Of a DNA stretch of 63,369 bases, positions 8,053 to 18,700 are shown piece by piece. This DNA comes from Paraburkholderia ribeironis. GTDB lineage: Bacteria > Pseudomonadota > Gammaproteobacteria > Burkholderiales > Burkholderiaceae. The position numbers were made by a program, and so were the translations under genes. The stretch lies in contig NZ_CYGX02000057.1 in NCBI RefSeq assembly GCF_900019265.1, forward strand, positions 1 to 63,369. The letters run 5' to 3'. How positions within the stretch are numbered: the stretch's first letter is position 1; every line of letters begins with the position of its first letter. The notes beneath the pieces are model-generated. The model was not told the DNA's origin, did no database searches, and was given only the letters and a program-made list of their open reading frames with translations.

Positions 8053-8628
8053 ATGAAATCGATCACTCTTCAATCCATTCATCGCGCGACGCTGACCGGT
8101 GTCGCCGCCCTTTCACTATTCGGCGCCAGCCTCGCGCATGCCGACGTCGACCTGAGCAAAAGCAGCGTCATCGCGACGACGAAGCAGATGAACGTGCCGG
8201 TCGACGGCAAGTTCAGGAAGTTCTCGGCGCAGGTGAATTTCGATCCCGCCAAACCGACCGCCGGCAGTGCCAACGTGTCGATCGATACCGGCAGCTACGA
8301 CCTCGGCGCCGACGACTACAACAAACAGGCGCAAGGCAAGGAATGGTTCGACAGCGCGGCCTGGCCCGCCGCGACCTTCGTCTCGAGCGCGATCGTGCCG
8401 GCCGGGGGCAACCAGTACCGGATCACCGGCAAGCTCACGATCAAGGGCAAGTCGCAAACCGTGGTGGTGCCGGTCGTCATCGCCAGCCAGGGCGCCACGC
8501 AAACTTTCGACGGCTCGTTGCCGATCAAACGCACGCAGTTCGATGTCGGCACCGGCGAATGGAAAGATACTTCGGTCGTCGCCGACGAAGTCGTCATCAA
8601 ATTTCACCTCGTCGCTTCGAAGAAGTAA
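8053..8628 (+). CDS. YceI-family periplasmic protein (first copy)
   Basis: The 191-residue product begins MKSITLQSI and has a signal peptide ending at ASLAHA. The mature domain is a YceI lipocalin-like beta-barrel: KSSVIATTKQMNVPVDGKF, DLGADDYNKQAQGKEWFD and KLTIKGKSQTVVVPV match the family's strand and turn motifs. The ATG at 8053 is preferred over an upstream frame extension because AGGATG precedes it and it begins the signal peptide. YceI proteins bind long polyprenyl lipids such as ubiquinone-8. It sits between cytochrome b561 and a second YceI, probably as one operon. Confidence 0.9.
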   Translation: MKSITLQSIHRATLTGVAALSLFGASLAHADVDLSKSSVIATTKQMNVPVDGKFRKFSAQVNFDPAKPTAGSANVSIDTGSYDLGADDYNKQAQGKEWFDSAAWPAATFVSSAIVPAGGNQYRITGKLTIKGKSQTVVVPVVIASQGATQTFDGSLPIKRTQFDVGTGEWKDTSVVADEVVIKFHLVASKK

Positions 8629-8677
8629 TACAGCAACACCGAAGCCTCACACCACTGTCTGAAAACTGGAGTACAAC

Positions 8678-9256
8678 TTGAAGAAACCATTTTTGCTCGC
8701 CGCGGGCGCACTGGCTGCTGCATTGTCGTTCAACGCGATGGCTGCCGATACGTATCAGCTCGATCCGACCCACACGTACCCGAGCTTCGAGGCCGACCAC
8801 TTCGGCGGCATGTCGATCTGGCGCGGCAAGTTCACGAAGAGCAGCGGCACGGTGGTGCTGGATCGCATGGCGAAGACCGGCACCGTGGACGTGACGATCG
8901 ACATGAGCCCGGTGGATATCGGCAATGACAAGCTCAACACGGAACTGGTAGGCGACAAGTTCTTCGACACCGCGAAGTACCCGACCGCCACCTACAAGGG
9001 CACGCAGATTCGCTTCGACGGCGACAAGCCGGTGGAAGTGATCGGCACGCTGACGATGCACGGCGTCACCAAGCCGGTCAATCTGAAGATCGAATCGTTC
9101 AAGTGCTTCCAGCACCCGATGCTCAAGCGCGAAGTATGCGGCACGGAATCGACCGCGACGTTCAATCGTGACGATTTCGGCATCGACTTCGGCAAGGCTT
9201 ACGGCTTCAAGATGGCGACCACGCTGCACATTCAGGCTGAAGGCATCAAGCAGTAA
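8678..9256 (+). CDS. YceI-family periplasmic protein (second copy)
   Basis: A 192-residue protein starting at a TTG codon with CTGGAG eight bases upstream. It has a signal peptide (ending FNAMAA) and a full YceI barrel: YQLDPTHTYPSFEADHFGG near the mature N-terminus, DIGNDKLNTELVGDKFFD, and GTLTMHGVTKPVNL. It differs clearly from the first copy, including a Cys pair in CFQHPMLKREVCG, so this is not a recent duplication. It is the last gene of the b561-YceI-YceI cluster and is followed by a strong hairpin. Confidence 0.92.
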   Translation: MKKPFLLAAGALAAALSFNAMAADTYQLDPTHTYPSFEADHFGGMSIWRGKFTKSSGTVVLDRMAKTGTVDVTIDMSPVDIGNDKLNTELVGDKFFDTAKYPTATYKGTQIRFDGDKPVEVIGTLTMHGVTKPVNLKIESFKCFQHPMLKREVCGTESTATFNRDDFGIDFGKAYGFKMATTLHIQAEGIKQ

Positions 9257-9274
9257 TTGCGGCTACTTGCCCTT

Positions 9275-9308
9275 CGTGCGTGCCGCCCGTCGGCGGGCGG
9301 CACGCACG
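9275..9308 (+). terminator. Long GC-rich hairpin after the YceI gene
   Basis: Two perfect 15-base arms (starting CGTGCGTGCCGCCCG) enclose a TCGG tetraloop. No T-run follows, so it is not a canonical intrinsic terminator, but its position 18 bases after the stop codon suggests transcript-end formation or 3'-end protection. Confidence 0.55.
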
Positions 9309-9572
9309 AGAACGCAATACGCTGAAGACACGTCTGCACCTGGGTAACCATCCAACAATCCAGTGTTGCAGATTGGCGTGAACTGCCGCATTTGAGCGGC
9401 TTCCAGACACCCCCCATCGCACTCGCCATCCGCACCCCGCGCGGCGCAGCAAGGTACTATAACGGTTTCGCCAACCGCACAGCGGCCCCGCATCGAGCAC
9501 ACAACAGACGCATCGAACAACGCGTCAGCCGTCGTTACCGCGTTCCGCTTCTGTCATCCGTCCGCGCCACTC

Positions 9573-10739
9573 ATGAGTGCTTCCGTCCGCCGTATCGCGC
9601 ATCTCGACATGGACGCGTTCTACGCGTCCGTCGAACTATTGCGCTATCCGGAACTACGCGGCCATGCGGTAGTGATCGGCGGCGGGCGCAATGCCGCGCC
9701 GCAAACGCTCGAGGACGGCAGCCGCCGGTTTGCGAAGTTGCGCGACTACGCGGGCCGCGGCGTCGTCACCACGTCCACCTACGAAGCGCGCGCGCTCGGC
9801 GTGTTCTCGGCGATGGGCATGATGAAAGCGGCCGCGCTCGCGCCCGACGCGATCCTGCTGCCCACCGACTTCGACTCGTACCGCCACTACTCGCGCCTGT
9901 TCAAGGCGGCGGTCGCGACCTTCACGGACCGCATCGAAGACCGCGGCATCGACGAAATCTATATCGACCTCACCGATCTGCCGGGCGAGCCGCGCGACAT
10001 CGCCGCGCGCATCAAGCAGGCCGTCAATCTCGCGGCCGGCCTCACCTGCTCGATCTGCGTGGCGCCGAACAAGCTGCTCGCGAAGATCGGCTCCGAGCTC
10101 GACAAGCCCGACGGCCTCACGATCCTCACGCCGGCCGACGTGCCGCTGCGCGTCTGGCCGCTGCCGGTGCGCAAGGTCAACGGAATCGGCCCGAAGGCCG
10201 CGGAAAAACTGACGGCGCTCGGTCTGGCCACGGTCGGCGATCTGGCGGCGGCGGACGCGGGACTGTTGCAGGACAACTTCGGGCGCAGCTACTCGGCCTG
10301 GCTCATGCAGGTCGCCCAGGGCCACGACGAGCGGCCGGTGGTGGTCGAATCGGAGCCCAAGTCGATGAGCCGCGAGACCACCTTCGAACGCGATCTGCAT
10401 CCACGTCACGACCGCCCTGCGCTGTCCAGCTCGTTTACCGGCCTGTGCGTGCGGGTCGCGGAAGATCTCGTGCGCAAGGGCTATGTGGGCCGGACCGTCG
10501 GCATCAAGCTGCGCTACGACGACTTCCGCACGGTCACGCGCGACCTGACACTGGATGAGCCGACCGCCGACGCCGCCGAAATCCGGCGCGCGGCGACCGA
10601 ATGTCTGCGGCGCGTGGAATTGAATCGCAAGTTGCGGCTGCTCGGCGTGCGCGTGAGCGCATTGACGCCGGCCAACGCGCAGGTGCCGAAGCAGCGTCTA
10701 CCGGTTCAGGCCGACTTGCCTTTTGCCAGCGACGAGTAG
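9573..10739 (+). CDS. dinB: DNA polymerase IV (Y-family translesion polymerase)
   Basis: A 388-residue DinB. The catalytic carboxylates are in HLDMDAFYASVE (residues 10-21) and GIDEIYIDLTD (near 126-137). A helix-hairpin-helix segment (KVNGIGPKAAEKL) and the little-finger domain follow. The C-terminus ends with QADLPF, a beta-clamp-binding motif of the QxxLPF type, so processive recruitment is likely. Its last 34 bases overlap the end of the convergent sensor-kinase gene. I saw no clear SOS box upstream. The enzyme copies damaged templates with low fidelity. Confidence 0.95.
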   Translation: MSASVRRIAHLDMDAFYASVELLRYPELRGHAVVIGGGRNAAPQTLEDGSRRFAKLRDYAGRGVVTTSTYEARALGVFSAMGMMKAAALAPDAILLPTDFDSYRHYSRLFKAAVATFTDRIEDRGIDEIYIDLTDLPGEPRDIAARIKQAVNLAAGLTCSICVAPNKLLAKIGSELDKPDGLTILTPADVPLRVWPLPVRKVNGIGPKAAEKLTALGLATVGDLAAADAGLLQDNFGRSYSAWLMQVAQGHDERPVVVESEPKSMSRETTFERDLHPRHDRPALSSSFTGLCVRVAEDLVRKGYVGRTVGIKLRYDDFRTVTRDLTLDEPTADAAEIRRAATECLRRVELNRKLRLLGVRVSALTPANAQVPKQRLPVQADLPFASDE

Positions 10740-12157
10740 CCGCCCTCGGCGGTCACGCCCGCATTGGCGCGCACCGTCGGCGAGCCGCTGCCGAACTGCG
10801 ACGCCGCGACCGAAAATGCAAACGTGTTGATTCCTAGCGCGCTGTTCGCCGATACGGTGCCGCGATGCATCTCCGCAATCGCCTTCACGATCGCCAGACC
10901 CAGCCCGTGGTTTTCGCGGCTATTGGTGCGCGAGACTTCCGCGCGATAGAAGCGGTCGAACAGATGCGCGAGGATGTCCGGCGCGATCGGCTCGCCGGGG
11001 TTGGCCACCGCGACGCGCATCTGATCGTCGTCGGGCGCGATCGTCACGCTGATCGTCGCGCCCGGCTCGCAGTGCTGAATCGCGTTCATCAGCAGATTGG
11101 TGCACGCGCGGCCGAACAGCGAACGGTTCACGCGCGCCCGCGCGTCGCCGTGCAATTTCGCATGCACGCGCGCTTCTTCGAGCGGAATCTCGAGAAACTC
11201 CAGCGTATGCGCGACTTCCGCGGCCAGCGACACTTCGACGAGCCCGGTCGCGCGCTCGCCCTGATCGGCGCGAGCAAGGAACAGCATGTCGTTGATGATT
11301 GCGCGCATACGCTCGAACTCTTCGAGATTCGATTGCAGCGTATGGCGCAGATCGTCGACCGAGCGGTTGCGCGTCAACGCCACTTCGGTCTGGCCGATCA
11401 GGATCGTCACCGGCGTGCGCAACTCATGCGCGACGTCCGCGTTGAACGATTCGAGGCGGCCATACGCGGCGTCCAGACGTTCGAGGGCGCCGTTGAACGA
11501 GTTGGCCAGATCGTTCAGTTCGAGCGGCAACGCCGCGGTGTTCAATCGTTGCGAACGATTGTTCGGGCTCACCGCGGACGCGTCGCGCGTGAGGCGCGTG
11601 AGCGGCGCGAGGCCAATGCGCGCCACCGAATAGCTGAGCAGCAGCACGGCCAGACTGCCCAATGCGGACAGCGCGGCGAGCGCCGAGCCGAACACGCGCA
11701 TCGTGCGCACATTCGGCGAATAGCTCGCGGCCACCTGCAATTGCACTGGCGGACGCGCGGCGTTGGCCGGCAGCGTCACCGTGGCAGTCAGCATGTCCTG
11801 GCCACCGCCGGCCGGGCTCACGCGTGCGTAACCGTCGGGCCAGCTATTCACGATCGTCCCTTCGACCGGCTTGCCGTACTGGAAATACGGGTCCGCGCTC
11901 GCCACCGAATACATCGTGCTGCCGTCGTGCGGCGTCATGTCGGTGAGTTTCTCGCGGGCCATGCGCCACTTTTCCGGCGTCACCGCGTGATAGACGATGA
12001 TGCGCGCGATCTGCGTGCGATCGTCGAGCGACTCGCGCAGGTGATGTTCGAGCTGCGTGCGCAGAATCAGAAAGAGCCCGGTGCCGACCAGCGTGAACAC
12101 GAACAGCGCGACGAGCGCGAACATCATCGCAAGGCGGCGGGCGATCGACCGGTTCAT
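10706..12157 (-). CDS. Heavy-metal-type (CusS/IrlS-like) sensor histidine kinase
   Basis: A 483-residue kinase: transmembrane helix near 12-34, periplasmic sensor domain, second helix near 157-178, HAMP, dimerisation box ADVAHELRTPVT with the phospho-His at residue 244, N box NLLMNAIQHC and GLGLAIVKAI. This layout matches the heavy-metal sensor kinase group. Its start overlaps the regulator stop (ATGA). It is the last gene of an operon beginning with an RND pump, so it probably senses a substrate of that pump. Known IrlS proteins respond to cadmium and zinc; the ligand here is not shown. Confidence 0.92.
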   Translation of the reverse strand: MNRSIARRLAMMFALVALFVFTLVGTGLFLILRTQLEHHLRESLDDRTQIARIIVYHAVTPEKWRMAREKLTDMTPHDGSTMYSVASADPYFQYGKPVEGTIVNSWPDGYARVSPAGGGQDMLTATVTLPANAARPPVQLQVAASYSPNVRTMRVFGSALAALSALGSLAVLLLSYSVARIGLAPLTRLTRDASAVSPNNRSQRLNTAALPLELNDLANSFNGALERLDAAYGRLESFNADVAHELRTPVTILIGQTEVALTRNRSVDDLRHTLQSNLEEFERMRAIINDMLFLARADQGERATGLVEVSLAAEVAHTLEFLEIPLEEARVHAKLHGDARARVNRSLFGRACTNLLMNAIQHCEPGATISVTIAPDDDQMRVAVANPGEPIAPDILAHLFDRFYRAEVSRTNSRENHGLGLAIVKAIAEMHRGTVSANSALGINTFAFSVAASQFGSGSPTVRANAGVTAEGGYSSLAKGKSA

Positions 12158-12840
12158 GATGACTCCGCCTCTTCGCGCACTTCCAGCACGTAGCCCATGC
12201 CGCGCACGGTGTGCAGCAGCTTCGACGGGAACGGACCGTCGAGCTTCGCGCGCAATCGTTTGATCGCGGTTTCGACCACGTTGGTATGGCTGTCGAAATT
12301 GACGTCCCAGACCAGTTCGGTAATCGCCGTCTTCGACAGAATGTCGCCTTGCCTGCGCGCGAGCACGCTGAGCAGCTGGAATTCCTTCGCGGTCAGTTCG
12401 AGGCGTACGCCGTCGCGGGTCGCGCGCCGCCCGATCAGGTCGACGAACAGATCGCCGACGGAAATCAGCGTCGACTCCTGCGAACGGGTGCGGCGCGCCA
12501 GCGCGTGCAGCCGCTCCACTAGCTCGAGAAATGAAAAGGGTTTGGTCAGATAGTCGTCCGCGCCATCGCGCAGGCCGCGCACGCGGTCGTTCACGTGATC
12601 GCGGGCGGTCAGCATGATGACCGGCGTCGATTTGCGCATGCGCAGCGCTTTCAGCACGCTGAAGCCATCGCGTTTCGGCAGCATCACGTCGAGGACGATC
12701 ACGTCGTAATCGAATTCGGTGGCGAGATGCATGCCTTCCTCACCGTCGAGCGCGACGTCGACGACCCAGCCCTGCTCTGTCAAACCGGAGCGCAGGTAGT
12801 CCACCACCTTGTGCTCGTCTTCAACAATCAGCAATTTCAT
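12154..12840 (-). CDS. CusR/IrlR-like response regulator
   Basis: A 228-residue OmpR-family regulator with receiver residues E7/D8, phospho-acceptor D51 (VIVLDVMLP) and K100 (YLTKPFS). The winged-helix DNA-binding domain contains LTAKEFQLLSVLARRQGD and TVRGMGYVLE. It lies 77 bases after the outer-membrane factor gene and overlaps the kinase gene by four bases. It very likely activates the pump operon in which it is encoded. Direct repeats upstream of the pump gene could be its binding site. Confidence 0.93.
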   Translation of the reverse strand: MKLLIVEDEHKVVDYLRSGLTEQGWVVDVALDGEEGMHLATEFDYDVIVLDVMLPKRDGFSVLKALRMRKSTPVIMLTARDHVNDRVRGLRDGADDYLTKPFSFLELVERLHALARRTRSQESTLISVGDLFVDLIGRRATRDGVRLELTAKEFQLLSVLARRQGDILSKTAITELVWDVNFDSHTNVVETAIKRLRAKLDGPFPSKLLHTVRGMGYVLEVREEAESS

Positions 12841-12917
12841 GTGCGTCCCCTTGACTGTGCATTATACGAAACGCCTCGAATCTCGCCTGCGTGCGGAGCA
12901 GCACGTCGGCGTGCGGA

Positions 12918-14447
12918 TCAGCGCACGGGCGCCAGCGCCTGCTTCGCATCGGTTGGGCGCGCGTCCTGCGGCGCCCTCGCGAACTCCGCGCCGGCCTCCC
13001 AGCCACCGCCGAGCGCCTTCACCAGCGCGACCGACAGCGTCATCTGCTGGCCGTGGATCTGCACGTCCTGGCGCTCGCTGTCGAGCAGCGACTGCTGCGC
13101 GGTGATCACGTTGAGATACGCGACGAGGCCGCCTGAATAGCGGTCGTTGGCGAGCGACAACAGACGCTGCGCGTCGCTGACCGCCTCATGTGACTGCTTC
13201 GCCGCGCCGTCCAGCACCGCCAGGCCGGTGATGCCGTCCTGCACCTGCTGGAACGCGTGGAGCACGGTTTGCCGGTAGGTCGCCTCGGTGGCCTTGTAGC
13301 CTTCGCTCGCGTATTGGACGTTGGCGGCGCGCCGCCCGCCGTCGAACAGCACCTGGCCGACCGTTGCGCCGAGCGTCCACATCAGCGTGGGCGCGCTCAG
13401 CAGGTTGGCGAACTGCGTGCTCTCCCAGCCAATGCCCGGGCTCAGCGTGAGGCTCGGAAAAAATGCCGCCTTGGCGACGCCGATCTGCGCGTTGGCCGCC
13501 GCCATCGCGCGCTCCGCCGACGCGACGTCCGGCCGCCGTTGCAGCACGTCGCTCGGCACGCCAAGAGGGATCGGCGGCGCCTTCGTGTCGAGCACCTTGG
13601 GTTCGATCGCGAACTGTGGCGCCGGCACGCCGACCAGTGCGGCGATCGCATGTTCGAACTGCGCGCGCTGATTCAGCAGCAGTTGCGCCTGCACGCGCGT
13701 CGCGTCGAGCAGCGACTTCTGCTGCAGCACGTCGAGCCCCGATACCGAGCCGAGATCGTGTTCGGACGTGACGTAGTCGAGCGCTTTCTGCTGCAGCTTT
13801 ACCGACTGATTCAGCACGTCGATCTCGGCATCGAGTTCGCGCAGCGAGAAATAGTCGGTGGCGAGGTCGGTGGTGAGGACGAGCCGCGCGTTGGCGAGAT
13901 CGTCCGCCGATTGCTGCGCGGAGGCCGTCGCGCCCTCCACTTCGCGACGTATCCGGCCGAATAGATCGGTGTCGTAGTTGATCGTCGCACCGAGTTGAAG
14001 ACTGTTCTGCACGGTCGATTCGGTCGGCGTCGCGTAGTTGGTCAATGGCCGGTCGTGCGAGATCCTGAAGCGCGACGCCGACGCGGCGAGGTCGACTTCC
14101 GGCACACGTTGCGCGCTGATGTTGGCGAGCGTTGCCCGCGCCTGCGCATAGTGCGCGCTCGCCGCGATCAGCGTCTGATTCTGCGCGAGCGCCTGGGTTT
14201 CCAGCGTGGCGAGCGTCGGATCGTCGAAGCCGTTCCACCAGTCCGGCGCAATCGGCGCATGCGACGGCGCGGCCACGCGCCAGAATGAATCGGTCTGCCA
14301 GCTGGGCGGCACCTCGGCCTGCGGCCGCTGATAGTCCGGGCCGACCGTGCAGGCAGCCAGCAAGGCTACGCTTGCGGCCACGATCGAGGCCGTACTGGCC
14401 GCGCCCGCGAGCGTCGTGATCGCCCGGCATGGACCCGCGCACTTCAC
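12918..14447 (-). CDS. RND-efflux outer-membrane factor lipoprotein (OprM/NodT family)
   Basis: A 509-residue TolC-like channel. The N-terminus is a lipoprotein signal with lipobox LLAAC, lipidated Cys at residue 33, then TVGPDYQRP as in OprM/CusC. Two OEP repeats follow, with typical phrases DLFGRIRREVEGA and QVLFDGGRRAANV. Its start overlaps the stop of the membrane-fusion gene by four bases (ATGA). It forms the outer-membrane duct for the adjacent pump and adaptor. Confidence 0.93.
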   Translation of the reverse strand: MKCAGPCRAITTLAGAASTASIVAASVALLAACTVGPDYQRPQAEVPPSWQTDSFWRVAAPSHAPIAPDWWNGFDDPTLATLETQALAQNQTLIAASAHYAQARATLANISAQRVPEVDLAASASRFRISHDRPLTNYATPTESTVQNSLQLGATINYDTDLFGRIRREVEGATASAQQSADDLANARLVLTTDLATDYFSLRELDAEIDVLNQSVKLQQKALDYVTSEHDLGSVSGLDVLQQKSLLDATRVQAQLLLNQRAQFEHAIAALVGVPAPQFAIEPKVLDTKAPPIPLGVPSDVLQRRPDVASAERAMAAANAQIGVAKAAFFPSLTLSPGIGWESTQFANLLSAPTLMWTLGATVGQVLFDGGRRAANVQYASEGYKATEATYRQTVLHAFQQVQDGITGLAVLDGAAKQSHEAVSDAQRLLSLANDRYSGGLVAYLNVITAQQSLLDSERQDVQIHGQQMTLSVALVKALGGGWEAGAEFARAPQDARPTDAKQALAPVR

Positions 14448-15667
14448 GACGCCCCCTTGCCGTTTTTCTGCGGCTGCATGATCTGCACATGATCGCCGTC
14501 GGCAATCGAATCGCTCGGGTTGATGATGATCCTGTCGTTCGCGTCGATGCCGCTTTCGATTTCGAGCGTCTGCCCGAGGTCCTGCGCGATCACGATCTTG
14601 CGCAACTGCACGTTGCCCTTCGCATCGACCACCGCGAGACGCGGACCTTCGGCGCGAAACAGCAGCGCATTGCCCGGCACCATCAACTGCGCGTGGACCG
14701 CCGCCGGCACCGCGACCTGCACGTATGCGCCGGGCCGCAGCTTGTCGTCGGGATTGGGCAACGTCACTTCGATCTGCAGCGAGCGGGTCGGCACGTCGAT
14801 CGCGCCGGAGATGTGCGTGACCGTGCCGTGGAACTGCTGGCCCGGCAGTTCGGCCTGCGTGACCACCACCTTCTGCCCGATCGACACGTTTTGCGCGTAC
14901 GCCTGCGGCAATTGCACATAGACGCGCAGCGGGTCCGACTGCGCGAGCGCGAACAGCGCGCGGCTCGTGCCGCTGCCCGCGTCGATCAGATCGCCCACAT
15001 CGACGTTGCGCTGCGTGACCACGCCCGCGAACGGTGCGACGATCCGCTTGAACGACTCGAGCTGCTGCAGGCGCTTGACGTTCGCATCGGCGGCGGCGAG
15101 GTTGGCGACGTCCTGCGTGTAGGTGCTTTGCCGCTCGTCGAGTTCCTGCTGCGAGACCGCATCGCGTTGGCGCAATTGCTGCCAGCGCTCCAGCGAGCTC
15201 TTGGCGAGCCCGAGGCTCGAACTGGTTTGCTGGCGCTGCGCAAGAGCCTGCGCGAGCTCCTGATCGATTTCAGGCGTGTCGAGTTCGGCAAGCAGTTGGC
15301 CCTGCTTCACGCGTGCGCCGATATCCGCGTACCAGTGCAGCAGATAACCGGTCGAGCGCGCGTAGATCGGTGACTCCACGTTGCCGCGCAAGGTGCCCGG
15401 CAGCAGCGTGCTGCCGCCGCCTTCGGCCTGCGCCGGACTTACCACGTCCACATACTGGGTCGCATTTTGCCGGGTCGTTGCCTCGACCGAACGGTTTTGC
15501 AGGACGTTCGCAATCACCGTGCGCAACGCGCCGAGCGCGAGCAGCGCCAGCACGATCCAGATGGCGATCTTCGCGCGCTTCCATTCGCGGTGGCGCGACG
15601 GCAATACGTGTCCCGCTTCAGTTTCTCGCGAGGGAATCGCCAGCGATGCATGAGTTTTTTCGGTCAT
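14444..15667 (-). CDS. RND-efflux periplasmic adaptor (membrane fusion protein)
   Basis: A 407-residue HlyD/MdtA-type adaptor. One membrane anchor lies near residues 32-52, followed by a first lipoyl half (VESPIYARSTGYLLHWY), a coiled-coil hairpin (about 120-200, rich in Gln/Leu/Ala), the second lipoyl half (IVAPFAGVVTQRNVDVGDLI) and a beta-barrel domain (PGAYVQVAVPA). It has an N-terminal anchor instead of a lipobox. It links the inner-membrane pump to the outer-membrane channel and overlaps the latter's gene. Confidence 0.93.
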   Translation of the reverse strand: MTEKTHASLAIPSRETEAGHVLPSRHREWKRAKIAIWIVLALLALGALRTVIANVLQNRSVEATTRQNATQYVDVVSPAQAEGGGSTLLPGTLRGNVESPIYARSTGYLLHWYADIGARVKQGQLLAELDTPEIDQELAQALAQRQQTSSSLGLAKSSLERWQQLRQRDAVSQQELDERQSTYTQDVANLAAADANVKRLQQLESFKRIVAPFAGVVTQRNVDVGDLIDAGSGTSRALFALAQSDPLRVYVQLPQAYAQNVSIGQKVVVTQAELPGQQFHGTVTHISGAIDVPTRSLQIEVTLPNPDDKLRPGAYVQVAVPAAVHAQLMVPGNALLFRAEGPRLAVVDAKGNVQLRKIVIAQDLGQTLEIESGIDANDRIIINPSDSIADGDHVQIMQPQKNGKGAS

Positions 15668-15675
15668 CTTTTAAC

Positions 15676-15714
15676 CATCTCAATCAGCTATCTCAGTCAG
15701 CTATCTCAGTCAGC
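15676..15714 (-). repeat. Three tandem 13-base units between pump and adaptor genes
   Basis: CATCTCAATCAGC is followed by two exact copies of TATCTCAGTCAGC. They fill most of the 60-base gap between the stop of the pump gene and the start of the adaptor gene. Changes in copy number would alter the spacing between cistrons. No protein is encoded. Confidence 0.75.
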
Positions 15715-15727
15715 CGTCAGTTAACTT

Positions 15728-18700
15728 TTACGCGGGCTTGCCGGCGCCGTCGTGCTCTGGCGCCGAGCCATCGTTGCCGCCTTCGTTTCCGTCGCCATGG
15801 CGAGCCGATGGGTCTGAGTCGTCATTGCGGTGGCGACGCGCAAGCCAGCTATGAATGCCCGCGAACACGAGCGGCACGAAAAACAATGTGGATACCGTGG
15901 CGAACAGCAGACCGCCGATCACCGCACGGCCGAGCGGCGCATTCTGCTCGGCGCCTTCGCCAAGACCGAGCGCCATCGGAATCATGCCGATGATCATCGC
16001 GAACGCGGTCATCAGCACCGGCCGGATCCGGCTCGCGCCGGCTTCGAGCGCGGCGGTGAGCGGCGGCGCACCGGCGGAGAGCCGCTGGCGCGCGAACGAC
16101 ACCATCAGAATGCTGTTGGCCGCGGCAACACCCATTGTCATGATTGCGCCGGTCAGGGCCGGCACGCTCAGATGCGTGCCGGTCAGGAACAGTATCCACA
16201 CGATGCCCGCGAGCGCCGCCGGCAACGCGCTGACGATGATCAGCGGATCGACCCACGACTGGAAATTCACCACGATCAGCAGATACACCAGCACGATGGC
16301 CATCGCCACGCCGATGCCGAGCCCGAAGAACGAACTGCGCATGGTCTGCACCTGGCCGCGCACGGTGATCTGACTGCCGCGCGGCAGCGACGCCCGCACG
16401 TTGTTCACGAGCTTGTCGACCTGATTCGCGACGCTGCCCAGGTCGCGCTTCTCGACGCTCACATACAGATCGATCACCGGCCTGATGTTGTAATGCGTGA
16501 CTTGCGCGAACTGGGTGTGCGGCGAGACCCGCACCAGGTTGCCGAGCAGTTGCGTCGGCCCGGTTGCCGAGCCCGACACCGGCGTGCGCAACAGTTCGTC
16601 GATCGACGACACCTGATACTGCGGCGTCTGCACCGCGACGTTGTATTCGACGCCGTTGCGGTTGTTGAACCAGAATCCGGGCGAAGTCTGCGAGCTGCCC
16701 GACAACGAAATCAGCACGTTCTGCGCGACGTTGGCCGCACTGAGGTTGAGTTGCTGCAGGCGCGTGCGGTCCATCTGCAGGTTGATCGCCGGTTCGTCGA
16801 GCTTCTGCTGGATGTGCGTGTCGACGGTGCCGGGAATCAGCCGCACCTCTTTGAGCAACTTGCGCGCGATGTCGAAGTTGCCCTGCTGATCCGCGCCGGA
16901 GATCTGCACGTCAACCGCGGCGGGCAAGCCGAAGTTAAGAATCTGCGTGACGATGTCGGCCGACTGGAAGAAAAACTCGACGCCCGGAAAACGCTGCGGC
17001 AGGATCGCGCGCAACTTGTCCATGTACATCTGCGTCGGCTGATGGCCTTCGTTCAGCGCGACCTGGATCTCGCCGTCGAGCGTGCCGATCGTGCCCGCGT
17101 TGCTGTACGAGAGGTTGATGCCGCTATACGGCAAGCCGAGGTTGTCGAGGATCGTGCCGAGTTCCTTCGGCGGCACCACCTCGCGGATCACCTTCTCCAC
17201 CTGATCGGCGAGCCGCGCGGTTTCCTCGATGCGCGTGCCGGTCGGCGCACGCATGTGCAGACGGATGTCGCCCGCGTCGACGCTCGGGAAGAAGTCTTCG
17301 CCGAGCACGAAGACCAGCCCCATCGACACGATGCAGAAGCCGAGGAACAGACTGCCGAACATCCCGCGGCGCACCAGCAGGCTGCTCAGAATCATGATGT
17401 ACGTGGAGCGCATGCGCTCGAAGCCGCTATCGAAGCGCCGGTAGAGGCGCGTGAAGAGACTCGGCCTGGCACCCTCCTTCGGCTTGTGCGCGTGGCCCAT
17501 CAGCAGCATCGCCAGCGTCGGCACCAGGGTGCGCGACAGAATGTACGACGCGAGCATCGCGAACACCACCGCCTCGGCAAGCGGCACGAACAGGTAGCGC
17601 GCGACGCCGGTCAGAAAGAACATCGGCACGAACACGATACAGATGCACAGCGTCGACACGAGTGCCGGAATCGCGATTTCCCCCGCGCCGTCGAGAATCG
17701 CATCGTGCAGATTGGTGCCCAGATGCAGATGCCGTTCGATGTTTTCAATCGTCACCGTCGCATCGTCGACCAGAATCCCGACCGCCAGTGCGAGACCGCC
17801 GAGCGTCATGATGTTGATGGTCTGCCCGAGCGCATGCAGCGCGATCAGCGAGGACAGAATCGACAGCGGAATCGAGATCGCGATGATGCAGGTGCTGCGC
17901 CAGTTGCCGAGAAACAGCAGGATCATCGCGGCGGTCAGCGCGGCCGCCACCAGCGCCTCGCGCACCACGCCCTGCACGGCCGCTTTCACGAACACCGACT
18001 GATCGAACAGCGCGGTGATGTTCAGATCCGGTGGCAACGCGGCACGTGCGCCCGGCAAAAGCCCTTTGAGCGTATTCACGATCGACAGCGTCGACGCGCT
18101 GCCGTTCTTCAGCACCGATATCAGCACACCGCGATGGCCGTTCTGCCGCACGATATTGGTTTGAGGCGAGAAGCCGTCCCGCACGTGCGCGACCTCACGC
18201 AGGTAGGTAGTCGCGCCATTGAGCGTGCGCACCGGAATATCGTTGAGTCCTTCGACCGTGGCCGGCGAGCCGTTCATGTTGATCGTGTATTCCTTCGGCC
18301 CGATCTTGGCCGTACCGGTCGGCAGGATCAGGTTTTGCGCGTTGAACGCGCTGACCACGTCGGACGGTGTCAGGCCTTTGGCGAGCAATGCGCGCGTGTC
18401 GAGGTCGACCGAGATCAGCCGCGACTTGCCGCCGTATGGATACGGTACGGCCGCGCCCGGAATCGTCACGAGCTGCGGACGCAGGAAGTTCAGCGCAGTG
18501 TCGTTGAGCGCCTGCTCCGAGAGCTTCGGGCTCGACAGGCCGAGCTGGATCACCGGAATGCTCGATGCCGAGTAGCTGATCACCAGAGGCGGCGTGGCCC
18601 CCGGCGGCATCTGCTTGAGCTGCGCCTGTTCGACGGCCACGGTCTGCGCGATCGCCGTCTGGATGTTCGCGTTCGGCTGCAGGAACACCTTCAGGATCGT